From Xenopus tropicalis (lineage: Eukaryota; Chordata; Amphibia; Anura; Pipidae): a stretch of 64,000 nt of DNA. Made by a program: the position numbers and the translations under genes. Below the pieces are notes generated by a model that saw nothing but the letters and a program-made list of their open reading frames with translations, did no database searches and was not told the origin of the DNA. Within the stretch, counting starts at the first letter, position 1. Each line of letters starts with the position of its first letter. Location of the stretch: contig NC_030677.2 of NCBI RefSeq assembly GCF_000004195.4, positions 201,178,713 through 201,242,712 on the forward strand. The letters are read 5' to 3'. Of this stretch, positions 34,827 to 46,577 are shown in pieces.

Positions 34827-35947
34827 TTCATTGCCTCTTTCATTATCGCCCTGCCCCTTTGACATCACAGACCGCCCATTTGCTCCCCCCCAAACAAAGG
34901 CGGCATCCCTATTCACAACTGCAGCCAGCACACTCCTGGAAATAATAATAATGATGGGAACACTTATCTCTTAAAGATTTAGAGACAAATTTACTAAAAT
35001 GAAAACTAGGGACTTCTCCAGGAATTATCACTTTCCTGACAGTCCAGAATCAAGAACATATTGACAATTGATCAGATGTGTCAGAACTAAATCAACTATT
35101 TTGTGCAGTCAAATTCAAGTCTTTACTGTGGGTGTTAAAGCTCATTGCATGGCACTAAACTCTAACAACCCTTAAGAAAGCACCTGATAAACGAGCAATA
35201 TTGTAAATTTAATACAGTTCTCATGTATAGGAGAAATCATTTTCTACAAAATAGTCGTTACTGCTTGTAAAAAGCTAACGAGTGTTCATAAATGGGCCCC
35301 ATGGCCTAACACTGGCGCAGTCATATTGTTACAAATAACGAATCGGTTTTGCAGCTTGGTAAACAATTCCGTATTTCCTCATTCCTGCTCTTGCCAAGGC
35401 CTCCGATGGGCCAATAACAACAACAGCAACTTGACAATTTATTGAAACCAGACAGGCAGCTAAATTTATCCCCCCTGTATTCTTGCCGAGTGTTTGTCAT
35501 TCCATCAAACAGATGATACACAGATCAGCAAAGAGCAGAGTCATTTCCACTTAATTAAAAACACCCCCCCCCCCCCCCCTCAAATGGCATTTAAAAAGAT
35601 CGGTTTTACTTTTACACAAGAATGTTGTGTGATGGGAAAACAAATCACTGGGCTAAACACATAGAATTAGGTCATCGCCAAACACAGCACAAAACTACGA
35701 GATCCTTTGGCCGATAGACAAGAATCATAAAAGTTTGGTCAACTTGATACATTAACAGCTGTGTATAATTCATAGGATGATAATTATTCTTTAGGCTTAG
35801 CAGCGAGGGCAGGAAAAGCCCTAATTCTAACATAAAGTGTCAAAATATTCATTGCATCCATATTGGTTCTGTTTCCACCCTGTCAGCTCGTTAGCAGTCG
35901 CCCCTAAGAAAAGCAGCGGCTTATAGAGGTTGCTTTGTTAATGAATC
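34827..35947. other. No recognised gene
   Basis: A decayed Harbinger-like pair (GACAAATTTACTAAAATG at about 34983 and CATAAATGGGCCCC at about 35288) may bound an old MITE. A 17-base C-run lies at about 35563-35579. No coding signal was seen. Confidence 0.4.
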
Positions 35948-36715
35948 TTTAACTTTTAGTATAGTATTAGTTATAGAACTTAGCAGCTTTTCAGTTGGTC
36001 TTCATTTTTAAATTTTAATGACTCTTCCCAGTTTTCAAATGGGGGACACTGACCCCAGCAGCCAAAAATTATTATTATTATTAACATTTATTTATAAAGC
36101 GCCAACATATTCCGCAGCGCTGTACAATAAGTGGGTTTCATACATACAGAGTAACATATAAAGCAATAACCGATACAAGAGGTGAAGAGGGCCCTGCCCA
36201 AAAGAGCTTACAATCTATATGAATCTATTATTATTATTAACATTTATTTATAAAGCGCCAACATAATCCGCAGCGCTGTACAATAAGTGGGTTTCATACA
36301 TTGGACATACAGAGTAACATATAAAGCAATCAATAACCGATACAAGAGGTGAAGAGAGCCCTGCCCAAAAGAGCTTACAATCTATATGAATCTATTATTA
36401 TTTACATTAACATTTATTTATAAAGCGCCAACATATTCCGCAGCGCTGTACAATAAGTGGGTTACATACATTGGACATACAGAGTAACATATAAAGCAAT
36501 CAATAACCGATACAAGAGGTGAAGAGAGCCCTGCCCCAAAGAGCTTACAATCTGCAAAAATCTCATGGCACTACAGTTTTATTGTTATTGCTACTATTTA
36601 TTACTTATTTGTTACTTATTCCCTAATCATATTACAGTCTTTCATTCAAACCAGTGGTTGTTAGGGTAAACTGTACCCTAGCAACCAACCTAGCAGGTGA
36701 ACAAACCATTTAAGA
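35948..36715. mobile_element. TTAA-type repeat interrupted by L2 ends
   Basis: CTTTTCAGTTGGTCTTCATT, AAATGGGGGACACTGACCCC and, beyond the insertion, GGTTGTTAGGGTAAACTG and CCCTAGCAACCAACC follow the order of the near-complete copy at 58018-58422. The insertion at 36069-36553 splits it. The right terminus is truncated. Confidence 0.65.
36069..36553 (-). mobile_element. Three tandem L2-type LINE 3' ends
   Basis: Three units of about 160 bp (starting 36069, 36227 and 36394) each carry, on the minus strand, TTGTAAGCTCTTTTGGGCAG, TTGTACAGCGCTGCGGA and TTTATAAATAAATG with an (ATT)n tail. CAAAAAT precedes the block and CAAAAAT follows it, as a target duplication of one insertion. So the tandem form arose by later duplication or from a tandem source. 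Confidence 0.75.
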
Positions 36716-36915
36716 TTGGCTAAAATTCTATAAACATTCCTGATTTAGTCCTCACACATTTAATTAACCTGTTTCTTATTTTGTTTTTATGTGGCAAATA
36801 TATATATAAATTTAAGGGTGTGAAGCTAAAAATCTGATTTTCCTTAAATGAAGATGTAATTCTAAGCAGCTTTCCTATATACAATCATTAAACATTTCCA
36901 ATTGTTTTAATGGTA

Positions 36916-37890
36916 CAGATATCGGACCCCTTATCCGAAAACCCATTATCTGAATTATGGAAAGGCCATCTCCCATAGACTCCATTTTAATCAAATAATT
37001 AACATTTTTAAAAATGATTCCCTTTTCTCTGTAATAATAAAACAGTACCTGTACTTGATCCCAACTAAGATATAATTACCCCTTATTGGGGGCAGAACAG
37101 CCCTATTGGGTTTATTTCATGGTTAAATGATTCCCTTTTCTCTGTAATAATAAAACAGTACCTGTACTTGATCCCAACTAAGATATAATTACCCTTATTG
37201 GGGGCAGAACAGTCCTATTGGGTTTATTTCATGGTTAAATGATTCCCTTTTCTCTGTAATAATAAAACAGTACCTGTACTTGATCCCAACTAAGATATAA
37301 TTACCCCTTATTGGGGGCAGAACAGCCCTATTGGGTTTATTTAATTGTTAAATGATTCCCTTTTCTCTGTAATAATAAAACAGTACCTGTACTTGATCCC
37401 AACTAAGATATAATTACCCCTTATTGGGGCAGAACAGCCCTATTGGGTTTATTTCATGGTTAAATGATTCCCTTTTCTCTGTAATAATAAAACAGTACCT
37501 GTACTTGATCCCAACTAAGATATAATTACCCCTTATTGGGGGCAGAACAGCCCTATTGGGTTTATTTAATGGTTAAATGATTCCCTTTTCTCTGTAATAA
37601 TAAAACAGTACCTGTACTTGATCCCAACTAAGATATAATTACCCCTTATTGGGGGCAGAACAGCCCTATTGGGTTTATTTCATGGTTAAATGATTCCCTT
37701 TTCTCTGTAATAATAAAACAGTACCTGTACTTGATCCCAACTAAGATATAATTACCCCTTATTGGGGGCAGAACAGCCCTATTGGGTTCAATTACTGTTT
37801 AAATAATGTTTTTAGCAGACTTAAGGTAGGAGATCTGAATTATGGAAAACCCCAGGTCCCAAGCATTCTGGATAACGAGTCCCATACCTG
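36916..37890. mobile_element. TA-type MITE with 113-bp satellite, copy E (7 units, both ends)
   Basis: Complete and flanked by TA on both sides. The left end CAGATATCGGACCCCTTATCC and the right end GATAACGAGTCCCATACCTG bracket seven forward-oriented units. Both unique arms (about 100 bp each) are present, so this copy defines the element architecture. Confidence 0.92.
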
Positions 37891-40332
37891 TATTGGTAAA
37901 TGTTATTGCCATTGAAAGCAGTAACTGTTTGTCCCTGGTTATTCTCCACCCTGCTGGTTCTGACTTTTGAAACTATGTAGCAGCTAGATGATTAACAGAA
38001 TTGTAAAGAACCATGCAAGGCTATTTTTTTTGAAGAGACAGAACCCAATACTCAGATAAATATTGCCTTCACCATTTCTACCATTGATATTTTGAATTAG
38101 TGTATATTGGAACAGTGTTTACATTTTCTTTCATTAGGCAAATTTTTTTGGGGGGTTACATGCCCTATAGCATGAAAGTAAAGGAAAAATAAACCCCTTA
38201 CAAACTTATTTAATTACCTATAAGGCCATTACATAAGAAGTCCCCTGGCATTATTCTTAATCTTCGCAAAGACCCCACTTGCCAACACTAATGCTTCTCT
38301 ACTGAGCATACAAAGTGCACAGCACCCAATTCATCTCCTTCCCAAGGGTGCCGATTGGGACTGGCTTCGTTCCATTGAGCTCTGCATGCCCATTCCTTTT
38401 TGTTTTGTTCCCTAAAATGCCCCCTCCTATGTTAGTTTTGTTTATTGTTTATGCACTTCTGGTTGTGACTCCTGAAAGTATGTAGGCAGCTGATTAACAG
38501 ACCTAGAGGAGAACTGACTTCTGCCACATTGTTTCAAGAGTCACAGCCAGACAAGGATAAACATATACTTCTTTCAACTATCATTACTTTTACAAATAAC
38601 TTTCAAACTGTAGAAAGTCCATCATGAATGTAAAATGGAGAGTTAGAAAGTTTTGCAAAAAACAATTGCTGGTTCCCCATAATGAGTTAACTGTAGCTGT
38701 AGATAGTTAATAGAAAACGTTTTTTTTTAATAAACTTCAGAGACCCTTTCAAGCACAATGAGGATTTAGCTGGGGCAATAAAAACACAATTATGCAACTG
38801 CAGACGCTCAATGGTAACGGCGGTGACCGCAAACATCTTTATACCAGTTGTGCAGGCGCTTTAAATGATCACAAAATGTGTGACTTTAATAAGGTCTTAC
38901 TCTCTAAAAGTAATATATATATATATACAAAAGATTTTATATAGAAATGACAAAGCAGTTATGCACAGGAGCCATACACTTGTTCCACAGTCACAAGATT
39001 ACACTGCTCATGAGTCGGAATATGGGATGAGCTGCACTGTTAGGAACCCCCCCCCACCCCCCCCATCATTTCAGACAGCATAGGGGTGCCTGGGGGTGTC
39101 TGGGGGTGTATGCCTTTTTCATTAAGCACAGCTGGGGTTAAATTGCTCAAAGTTTCTTCAATAAATTGAATATTGCTTTAAAATAATTGGTTTTGACCTA
39201 AATTGGCAGTATCTGCCTTGTTCAATAAGAGTCTAACCATTAAAAAATCCATGTTTTTTGTTATTTCTAGAGGCAAACAGGGCAAATAGGGTAACTGAAG
39301 TAACTCCATGTTTGCTGCTTGGTATATAATTAGATTACCAGTATACAACCCCCTCCCTTCACCTTTTGTTGTGACTGTTTTGTTATCAGAAGTGTATTAT
39401 GTAGGGGGATTGCCTGTGCACTAGTAATCTAATTGTCTACCTCATAAGGAGCAAACAGCAAGTAGCTTCTATGGGTCTGCGATATCCTGGTATAGTTAAC
39501 CATAACAACCAATCAGATGTCTGCTTTTAATATTTCTACCTGTTTTAGACCAGTAATTACCGAATGCTGATTGGTTGCTTTAGATCATTGGACCAGCAGC
39601 ATTTTCTCATATTTCTACATAACTCCCAAATAACATTTCAGAAATTCACATGCAAGACCTTTAATTAGATCCTGAAGGAATAAAGAATCCCCAGCTCATT
39701 CCATGAATACCTTCAGTACCCTCGCCGGACCAATGGGAATTCCTGTCGCAAAGCGCAATATTAAAACCACCTGAGCAGAGGGCCCTGCAGGCATGGGATA
39801 GCGAATGGATGGAATTTGTGCAACGTTATTTGTTTTCTTTGCAATTTTACAAAACACTGGAATAAAAACACACGTCCTATGTAACCAGGGAGATAGAGAA
39901 GCAAAGTGGAGCCTGTGGGATAGAAAAGCAAAGACATAACGTACATGGTCTTTGTCTGACCCACAGCAGCCCGAGGGCCAGCCATACAGGGCTTGTTTGG
40001 TTTTAAAATTATTTGAGAAGGTATTTGCATGTGAATATATTGTTTATCTTTTTCTGTTCTCTGGTTCCGACTCTTGAAATAATGTATCAGAAGTGAGTTC
40101 TTCTCCAGGTCTGTAGATCAACTGGTACATGTTTCAGCCATTAATTACATGTAAACTATTAACACAACAGTTGTGCCCGAAGCAAGTGCCTTTGCTAGCC
40201 ATGGCCCTGGGGATAGACATGGATGGGGCTGAAGGGATTGAAGTCACTGTGCCAGGGGGTAGCAGTATAATTGGTGGAACCCCAGTGCTTGAATTGGGAT
40301 AAAGAAAATTGAGGGATGGTAGATAAGATGTC
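37891..40332. other. Mostly unclassified DNA
   Basis: Contains a decayed CCAAT palindrome (AACAACCAATCAG at about 39506, CTGATTGGTTGC at about 39568), a foldback-like pair around 39300-39475 (TTTGCTGCTTGG and GAGCAAACAGCAAG) and a C-rich run near 39046-39064. No gene was recognised. Confidence 0.45.
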
Positions 40333-40445
40333 AGCGCGTCGCGGACGTGCACGCTTTGACATGTACGTGCGCTTTGACGCACGCGCACCTGGACGTGCGC
40401 AACGTCCCGCGGACAACGGAACGCGTGAGACCGGGCCACACGGGT
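40333..40445. other. CpG-dense patch
   Basis: About 110 bases with many CpG (CGCGTCGCGGACGTGCACGC, GCGCAACGTCCCGCGGACAA, GGAACGCGTGAGACCGG) in a CpG-poor neighbourhood. It contains repeated GACGTGCGC and TTTGACGCACGC words. It may be part of a young CpG-rich transposon adjoining the hAT end at 40436. Confidence 0.5.
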
Positions 40446-40553
40446 GAGTACCCTGACACCCCGGTATTGCAGTATCTGAAAAATGAATATAGTTTTAAAA
40501 AAAAAAACACCGGTATTCCGTATTAAACGGTATATCACCCAGCCCTAATATAT
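40436..40553 (-). mobile_element. hAT-like element terminus (TAGGGCTGGG type)
   Basis: On the minus strand, TAGGGCTGGGTGATATACCG followed by TTTAATACGGAATACCGGTG is the terminus of a widespread vertebrate hAT-like repeat. Only this end is recognisable. Confidence 0.5.
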
Positions 40554-40554
40554 A

Positions 40555-41037
40555 GTAAATAATGTACTGTAATTTATAAAAATATATTGTATAAACAGCT
40601 CATATGTAAAACCCTGCTTCATCTAAATAAAGCAAATATAAATATACTTTTTAGCAGTATGTGCCATTGGGTAATCCTATATAGAAAACTGCCATTTTAT
40701 GTACTAAGGGCCGCCCCCTGGGATCATAGGATTCACAGTGCACACAAACAAGCCAAGGCACACATACATGCTAGGCCCCATCAGCCAATGAATGGGCAGA
40801 GTTCTGCCTTTTACTCCCACACTACTTCCTGTTACAGTTAGAGCTGCATCACTTCCTGTCAGCTGATCTCTGAGGGAGCACACAGCCCATCACTAAATGG
40901 CGGCTGAAGGGAAAGGATGTAAAAGGGCAATATTTACTGATATATATATTCCAGTTTGGGGAGATTCTTTAATAGGCCACTTAATATAATATAACTATTA
41001 GTTGAGTATTCATTCTGGGGGTATAGTTTTCCTTTAA
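40555..41037. mobile_element. TTAA-type element, nearly complete
   Basis: It carries CATATGTAAAACCCTGCTTC, GTGCCATTGGGTAATCCTAT, GATCATAGGATTCACAGTG and a terminal GGGGGTATAGTTTTCCTTTAA. It is the reference copy for 11587-11965 and 19066-19239. It is non-coding, and the open frame at 40587-40841 is chance. Confidence 0.7.
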
Positions 41038-41827
41038 GCTAACACTCCCAGAACCCCTTTAGCGGGGGAGAGTTATATTAGTTATATCATTAAAAGAACA
41101 AAAAAGTCAAGACAGTTGAGGCCATACCAGTGAAATTCAGACACACCCCCTGACCCACCTGAAACCACACCCATTTCCAATGCAATTCAAAACTATTCCT
41201 CCTAAATCAGGATCTTCGGGAGATGGGGTTTGTTATTACTGTTGCTATTGCCACACTTCTTCCACCCCTTTGCCACCCTCGGCCTTTGCAAGAACGGCAC
41301 AGGTGGGCAGGTCGATTACATCATATGGGGCGGGGTCATGCCAAGTGGAGGCGAATTCATGCAGCGTGAGGGTGTGACATCACAGATGGACAGAGGCTAT
41401 TAACCCCTCCATTACTACAGGTGCTTTTGTGCTCATCTCACAGGTAAACTGAACATTGCTTAAACTATTCTTCTTGGCCACTTCTGCTCTATGGGGCCCC
41501 TATGTGGCAGGATCATGTTAGTTGCCCCTCATTGGACAACTCAGATTTCCCCAGACTGTGACTATAAAGTAAATGTGATGCTGGTTTGTATATAGTGGAT
41601 GTCTGTGTGTGTGTGTGGGCACTTTAAACGATGACCTCATGTTCTTTGCACTTTGCTGTAAGTAAAATGAACCCCTGAGCGGCTCTAGCGCTGACCCCGA
41701 ATATGTTTGTATATAGTTACCATTATCCCTGTCAGCAGCTCCTATCCCGGAGATTATGTAGGTTCTGCTATGCTCCGCTGGCCAGATCCCCGCCGCAGAC
41801 CCTCGCAGCTAATATGTTTGCACTTAC
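41038..41827. other. No recognised gene
   Basis: Unique-looking sequence with a short (GT)n near 41604. Nothing supportable was seen. Confidence 0.45.
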
Positions 41828-41888
41828 CATATGGTTTAGCCCAGCGACGGCCCATTAGGCTTCTCTGGCAGCAGACTGAGCATTTATC
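41828..41888 (-). CDS. Possible short exon
   Basis: On the minus strand, GGCTTTTCCTGAAGCGCAG (an acceptor-like sequence) precedes 61 bp that read DKCSVCCQRSLMGRRWAKPY and end at ATG before GTAAGT, a strong donor match. The surrounding 200 bp is relatively CpG-rich. A strong donor alone is common by chance, and the family is not recognised. Confidence 0.22.
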
Positions 41889-42129
41889 CTGCGCTTCAGG
41901 AAAAGCCGCTTCCCAGTCATTTGTAGGAACATTTAGGGGGGCATTTTTTTAAGATTCTGATTTTTGTGGTTTTATAGTTTTTTGAAGCCAGGATTAAAAT
42001 CTTTTCCACGAATGTCAGTCAGTTAGCAAAAGATCTGAACTGAAAAAGTGCAAAAAAAATAAAAAAAAGACAACTTTTTCGAATTGTCAAACAAAAACCA
42101 GCATCAACCCTCCCTGGAAACCTCTAAAA

Positions 42130-42310
42130 CAGGGATCCCCAACCTTTTAACCCATTAACCACATTTAAAGGGAAAAAGTGTTGGGGAGCAACACAAGCAT
42201 AAAAAAGATTTCTGGGGTGCCAATAACAGCTATAATTGGCTACTTCATAGCCCCTATGTGGACTGGCACTTGGGACCAGTAAGTGGAACAATAAACAAGT
42301 GTTACAATGA
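42130..42310. mobile_element. hAT-like MITE fragment (CAGGGATCCCCAACC)
   Basis: The left terminus CAGGGATCCCCAACCTTTT and the internal GGGGAGCAACACAAGC match the complete copy at 56744-57047 (in reverse complement). The distal terminus is missing. Confidence 0.6.
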
Positions 42311-42707
42311 ATCAACATGTTGGTTGGATAGTTTCTCATGATTTGATTGGATTATTATTTATTTTTAAACTCTGATATATGTTTTGCTAATCAGGGGTGC
42401 CTCTAATTAATGCAGCTTAACCAATCACATATCAAGTTAAACACTTCCAGTGCAGCCCTCCTGTCTGGGTGCTCAGTAAGTGTCCCTGATGTGTCACATG
42501 GATCCGTGGCTTATTGGCCCAATACCTACACACAGAGCTGATGGGAAACAGAAACGTCTCTGTTGTAAATCATGGGTGCTGCACCCAAAGCCATAGTGAC
42601 TACTGGCGAGTGCTGAGTATGTCTCACCTCTTCCATTAGACAATTCCAGCTGATAATTACAATCATTGTCACTGTTCACTTGGGTCCATATGTATGCAGC
42701 CCATTAG
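42311..42707. other. No recognised feature
   Basis: Unique-looking sequence. Nothing was recognised. Confidence 0.4.
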
Positions 42708-43010
42708 GGGTAGTTAACCTTTAAATTAACTTTTGGCATGATGCAGACATTGATATTCTAAGATATTTTGCAATTGGACTTCATTTTTTATTTTTTCATG
42801 ATTTTTCATATATTTCACTTTTTGTTCAGCAGCTTTTCAGTTTGGTATGTCAGCAGTTATCTGGTTGCTAGGATGCAATTAGCCGTAGCAACCAGGCAAA
42901 GATTTGAACAAGAGCTGGGAATATAAATTGAGAAAGGGTCTGCATAGAAAGATACATAATAAAATTAGTAACATTAATAACATTAAAACTGTAGCCTCAC
43001 AGAGCAATAG
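42708..43010. mobile_element. TTAA-type repeat fragment cut by a MITE
   Basis: GGTTGCTAGGATGCAATTAG, GTAGCAACCAGG and TGTAGCCTCACAGAGCAATAG match the 58018-58422 family (inverted and rearranged). The sequence stops at the TA target of the next MITE, so the MITE probably inserted into it. Confidence 0.55.
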
Positions 43011-43012
43011 TA

Positions 43013-44333
43013 CAGGTATAGGACCCATTATCCAGAATGCTCAGGACCTGGGGTTTTCCAGATAAGGGATCTTTCCGTAATTGAGATCTCCACACCTTAA
43101 GTCTACTAAAAATCATATAAATGTTAAATAAACCCAATAGGACTGTTCTGCCCCCAATAAGGGGTAATTATATCTTAGTTGGGATCAAGTACAGGTACTG
43201 TTTTATTATTACAGAGAAAAGGGAATCATTTAACCATTAAATAAACCCAATAGGGCTGTTCTGCCCCCAATAAGGGGTAATTATATCTTAGTTGGGATCA
43301 AGTACAGGTACTGTTTTATTATTACAGAGAAAAGGGAATCATTTAACCATGAAATAAACCCAATAGGGCTGTTCTGCCCCCAATAAGGGGTAATTATATC
43401 TTAGTTGGGATCAAGTACAGGTACTGTTTTATTATTACAGAGAAAAGGGAATCATTTAACCATGAAATAAACCCAATAGGGCTGTTCTGCCCCCAATAAG
43501 GGGTAATTATATCTTAGTTGGGATCAAGTACAGGTACTGTTTTATTATTACAGAGAAAAGGGAATCATTTAACCATGAAATAAACCCAATAGGGCTGTTC
43601 TGCCCCCAATAAGGGGTAATTATATCTTAGTTGGGATCAAGTACAGGTACTGTTTTATTATTACAGAGAAAAGGGAATCATTTAACCATTAAATAAACCC
43701 AATAGGGCTGTTCTGCCCCCAATAAGGGGTAATTATATCTTAGTTGGGATCAAGTACAGGTACTGTTTTATTATTACAGAGAAAAGGGAATCATTTAACC
43801 ATGAAATAAACCCAATAGGGCTGTTCTGCCCCCAATAAGGGGTAATTATATCTTAGTTGGGATCAAGTACAGGTACTGTTTTATTATTACAGAGAAAAGG
43901 GAATCATTTAACCATGAAATAAACCCAATAGGGCTGTTCTGCCCCAATAAGGGGTAATTATATCTTAGTTGGGATCAAGTACAGGTACTGTTTTATTATT
44001 ACAGAGAAAAGGGAATCATTTAACCATTAAATAAACCCAATAGGGCTGTTCTGCCCCCAATAAGGGGTAATTATATCTTAGTTGGGATCAAGTACAGGTA
44101 CTGTTTTATTATTACAGAGAAAAGGGAATCATTTAACCATTAAATAAACCCAATAGGATTGTTCTGCCCCCAATAAGGATTAATTATATCTTAGTTGGGA
44201 TCAAGTACAGGTACTGTTTTATTATTACAGAGAAAAGGGAATCATTTTTAATAATTAGAATTATTTGTTTATAATGGAGTCTATGGGAGATGGCCTTTAC
44301 ATAATTCTGAACTTTCTGGATAATGGGTTTCCA
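43013..44333. mobile_element. TA-type MITE with 113-bp satellite, copy F (10 units, right tip lost)
   Basis: The largest array in the window: ten inverse-oriented units after CAGGTATAGGACCCATTATCC. The far arm ends at GGATAATGGGTTTCCAG, so the terminal GGTCCCATACCTG is missing and the right junction is a deletion. Most units are nearly identical. Confidence 0.92.
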
Positions 44334-45788
44334 GCTGCAAGGACATAACTATTTTAACTCATATAGGGGACAAAGGTTCCTGTAATTCCCAGATGGCTCT
44401 ACTCTTCTAAAAACTGCCCTGATAAACCAACTCTGTGCCTTTAGGGATCATTCACCGTAACCCATACGTAGGGTGTCTGTGCGTCCCCATAGCAGGCAGC
44501 CCTAGCAGTGATTCGGCAGTAGAATTTGCTTTGGCTGCAGTATCGCAGTCCCTCGGAAATCCTTCATTGCTCCATAGACAGACAGACAAATGATCGCTGC
44601 CTATAAACAATAAACACTCTGCTGAGCTGTTTGCATTTGGGCAGTTAATTTACTCGGCTACCTTGGTGGGCAGTTTTGGGGGAAAATAAATTGGTTCTTT
44701 ATGGGGAGGGAGGAAATGTGAATGATCTGCTATAAAGCATTATAATTTAATAGGCTCGATAAACACAATAATTTGCTGTTTGCTCTTCCCGTGCTAAATG
44801 AGATGTAGCCACTAAATGAATAAACACCAATCAGGGGCGCTGGGTAATAAGGCCCAGGGGATCCCGCTCATTGGATGTTGATAGCAGCTTTTGCCGTATG
44901 CCCCGTCTCAGAGCTAAATAGCCCAAACTGATTGCATTCAGAGCAATGTACGGGGATTGTTATACTGCTGAATCCTTATGCTGTGCTTAGTGGATTTGCA
45001 CCGGCTCAGATGTACAGAAACAATATGGTTACTGTTAAGGATCGGCCTGTAGAGACCTGCACTTTAATTCCTCGTATTATTTCAGACCTTCTCATTGGCT
45101 GATACATTTGGGCTGAACCATTGCTTTCAGAGAACAGATTGACACCAGCGCCGACTTTCATTTTATAGTAATGCTAAATCATCACAACAACTTACGACAA
45201 TAAATTTTTAATTCTCAGAGAATGACAGGAATGCCTAACCTGCAGCCCTCCAGCTGTCGCTACCTGCATCCCCCCAGCAACCTGGTTTTATTTCTGTTCA
45301 TTTTACACACTGAAAAATATCAGAACATGGATTATTTCAGGGTTAATTACATACCTCACAAAGCAGTGGGAGCAGAAACAGACCTAGCTTTGCACCTGTA
45401 TGCCCAGCTGCTGGGGTCCGAGGCTTTCCGCTTGTACCACTCACTGTGCCCCCCCTGGCTTCTCTGTCTCCCCTACCCAATAGCCTGCCCCTGGCTGTCT
45501 GACCAAGCCTGACTGCTCTGTCTATTCTGGCTATGGGGTCTGAGCCATTAAATATGAAGTTGCTGTTGTATTTAGGCTGCTAAGTATTCTGGGGGCATAA
45601 ACATGATGGTGGCACTTCATTTATGCTTATATGTCTTATGGGGCATTAAGCATTACTTTTGCTCAGCATTTATACTGGCTATGTGTTCAGGGACATTAAT
45701 CATGATGTTTGCACTTCTGTGTGTTCTGGGGGCATTAAAGTTTACACTGCATATTTTATATACACACAGTATCTAGCAGAACTAAGTC
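44334..45788. other. Unique-looking, no recognised gene
   Basis: Few recognisable repeats. 44620-45020 is relatively rich in non-repeat sequence, but no splice-flanked frame is convincing. The plus frame 45222-45512 has chance-like composition. Confidence 0.4.
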
Positions 45789-45791
45789 TAA

Positions 45792-45866
45792 GGGCTCGGG
45801 GAGATTAGTCGCCCGCGAACAGGGAGTTAATCGCGGGCGACTAATCTCCCCCGTGTGCTAGAGCCC
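45792..45866. mobile_element. Minimal Harbinger-like foldback MITE, 75 bp
   Basis: GGGCTCGGGGAGATTAGTCG and CGACTAATCTCCCCCGTGTG with GCTAGAGCCC are inverted arms around a short loop. They are flanked by TAA on both sides (45789-45791, 45867-45869). The 3-bp TAA duplication fits Harbinger-type insertion. It shares GGGGAGATTAGTCG with the element at 62458-62641. Confidence 0.65.
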
Positions 45867-45869
45867 TAA

Positions 45870-46140
45870 AGCAACTGGACTTTCTGAGTTGTTTTTGATA
45901 ATGTTTCACTACTAACCCAAGCGGCTTCTTCAGTTCAAGTGAGCGGTAGGGAATTCCCTGAGTTTATTTCTTATTCCTCTGGCTGTTTCATTACTGTTTA
46001 ATGGGCCTATTATGTATGAAATCTTCAGAGCAAAATAGTGGACAAAGGCCGGAATCATCTCTTTAACCTGGGTTGTATCTTTATTCCTCTAAACTCTCTA
46101 TATTTTGTTTTCCTTTTTCTATGTAGCACTGAGAAAGTAA
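45870..46140. other. No recognised feature
   Basis: Nothing was recognised. Confidence 0.4.
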
Positions 46141-46325
46141 ATAGTTTTTCAATACTACCTGCCCGGTTTTCCCAATTTGGAAAACCAGGCAGGATTTTCT
46201 AAGATTGACGCAGCAAATGGCCAATTGCCGATAGCTGCGCCATAAACCTGCCCCCGTGATGACGTGGCCCGCCCCTGTGACATCATGCTATGCCCCATGA
46301 CATCATGCCCTACTTCCCTGCCTGG
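46141..46325. mobile_element. hAT-like MITE fragment (GGTTGCCAC family), interior
   Basis: CCCGGTTTTCCCAATTTGG, AAAACCAGGCAGG, GATGACGTGGCCCGCCCC and GTGACATCATGC match the interior of the complete copy at 57390-57700. Termini are absent. Confidence 0.5.
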
Positions 46326-46412
46326 ACCCTAGTGTCAGGATACAAGTATCTTTCTCCTAATAATAAATGTTATTAAGTAACCCCATACCTATATTATTTA
46401 TATATATATATT

Positions 46413-46577
46413 TGGGATGCACTCAATCCACAACTTCGCACAAATACCGAACTAAACCTGTGCAGCTAATAGTTTTCACTTTCCGTGTTTATGTGACGAA
46501 AAGTCATGTGATTTTAAGTTGAAAAAGGCTGAATCTTGGCGAATCCCAAACTGAATCCTGGATTCTGTGCATCCCTA
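46413..46577. mobile_element. hAT-like MITE (GGGATGCAC termini)
   Basis: TGGGATGCACTCAATCCAC and GGATTCTGTGCATCCCTA are inverted termini of a short non-coding element. No clean 8-bp duplication was seen. Confidence 0.6.
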
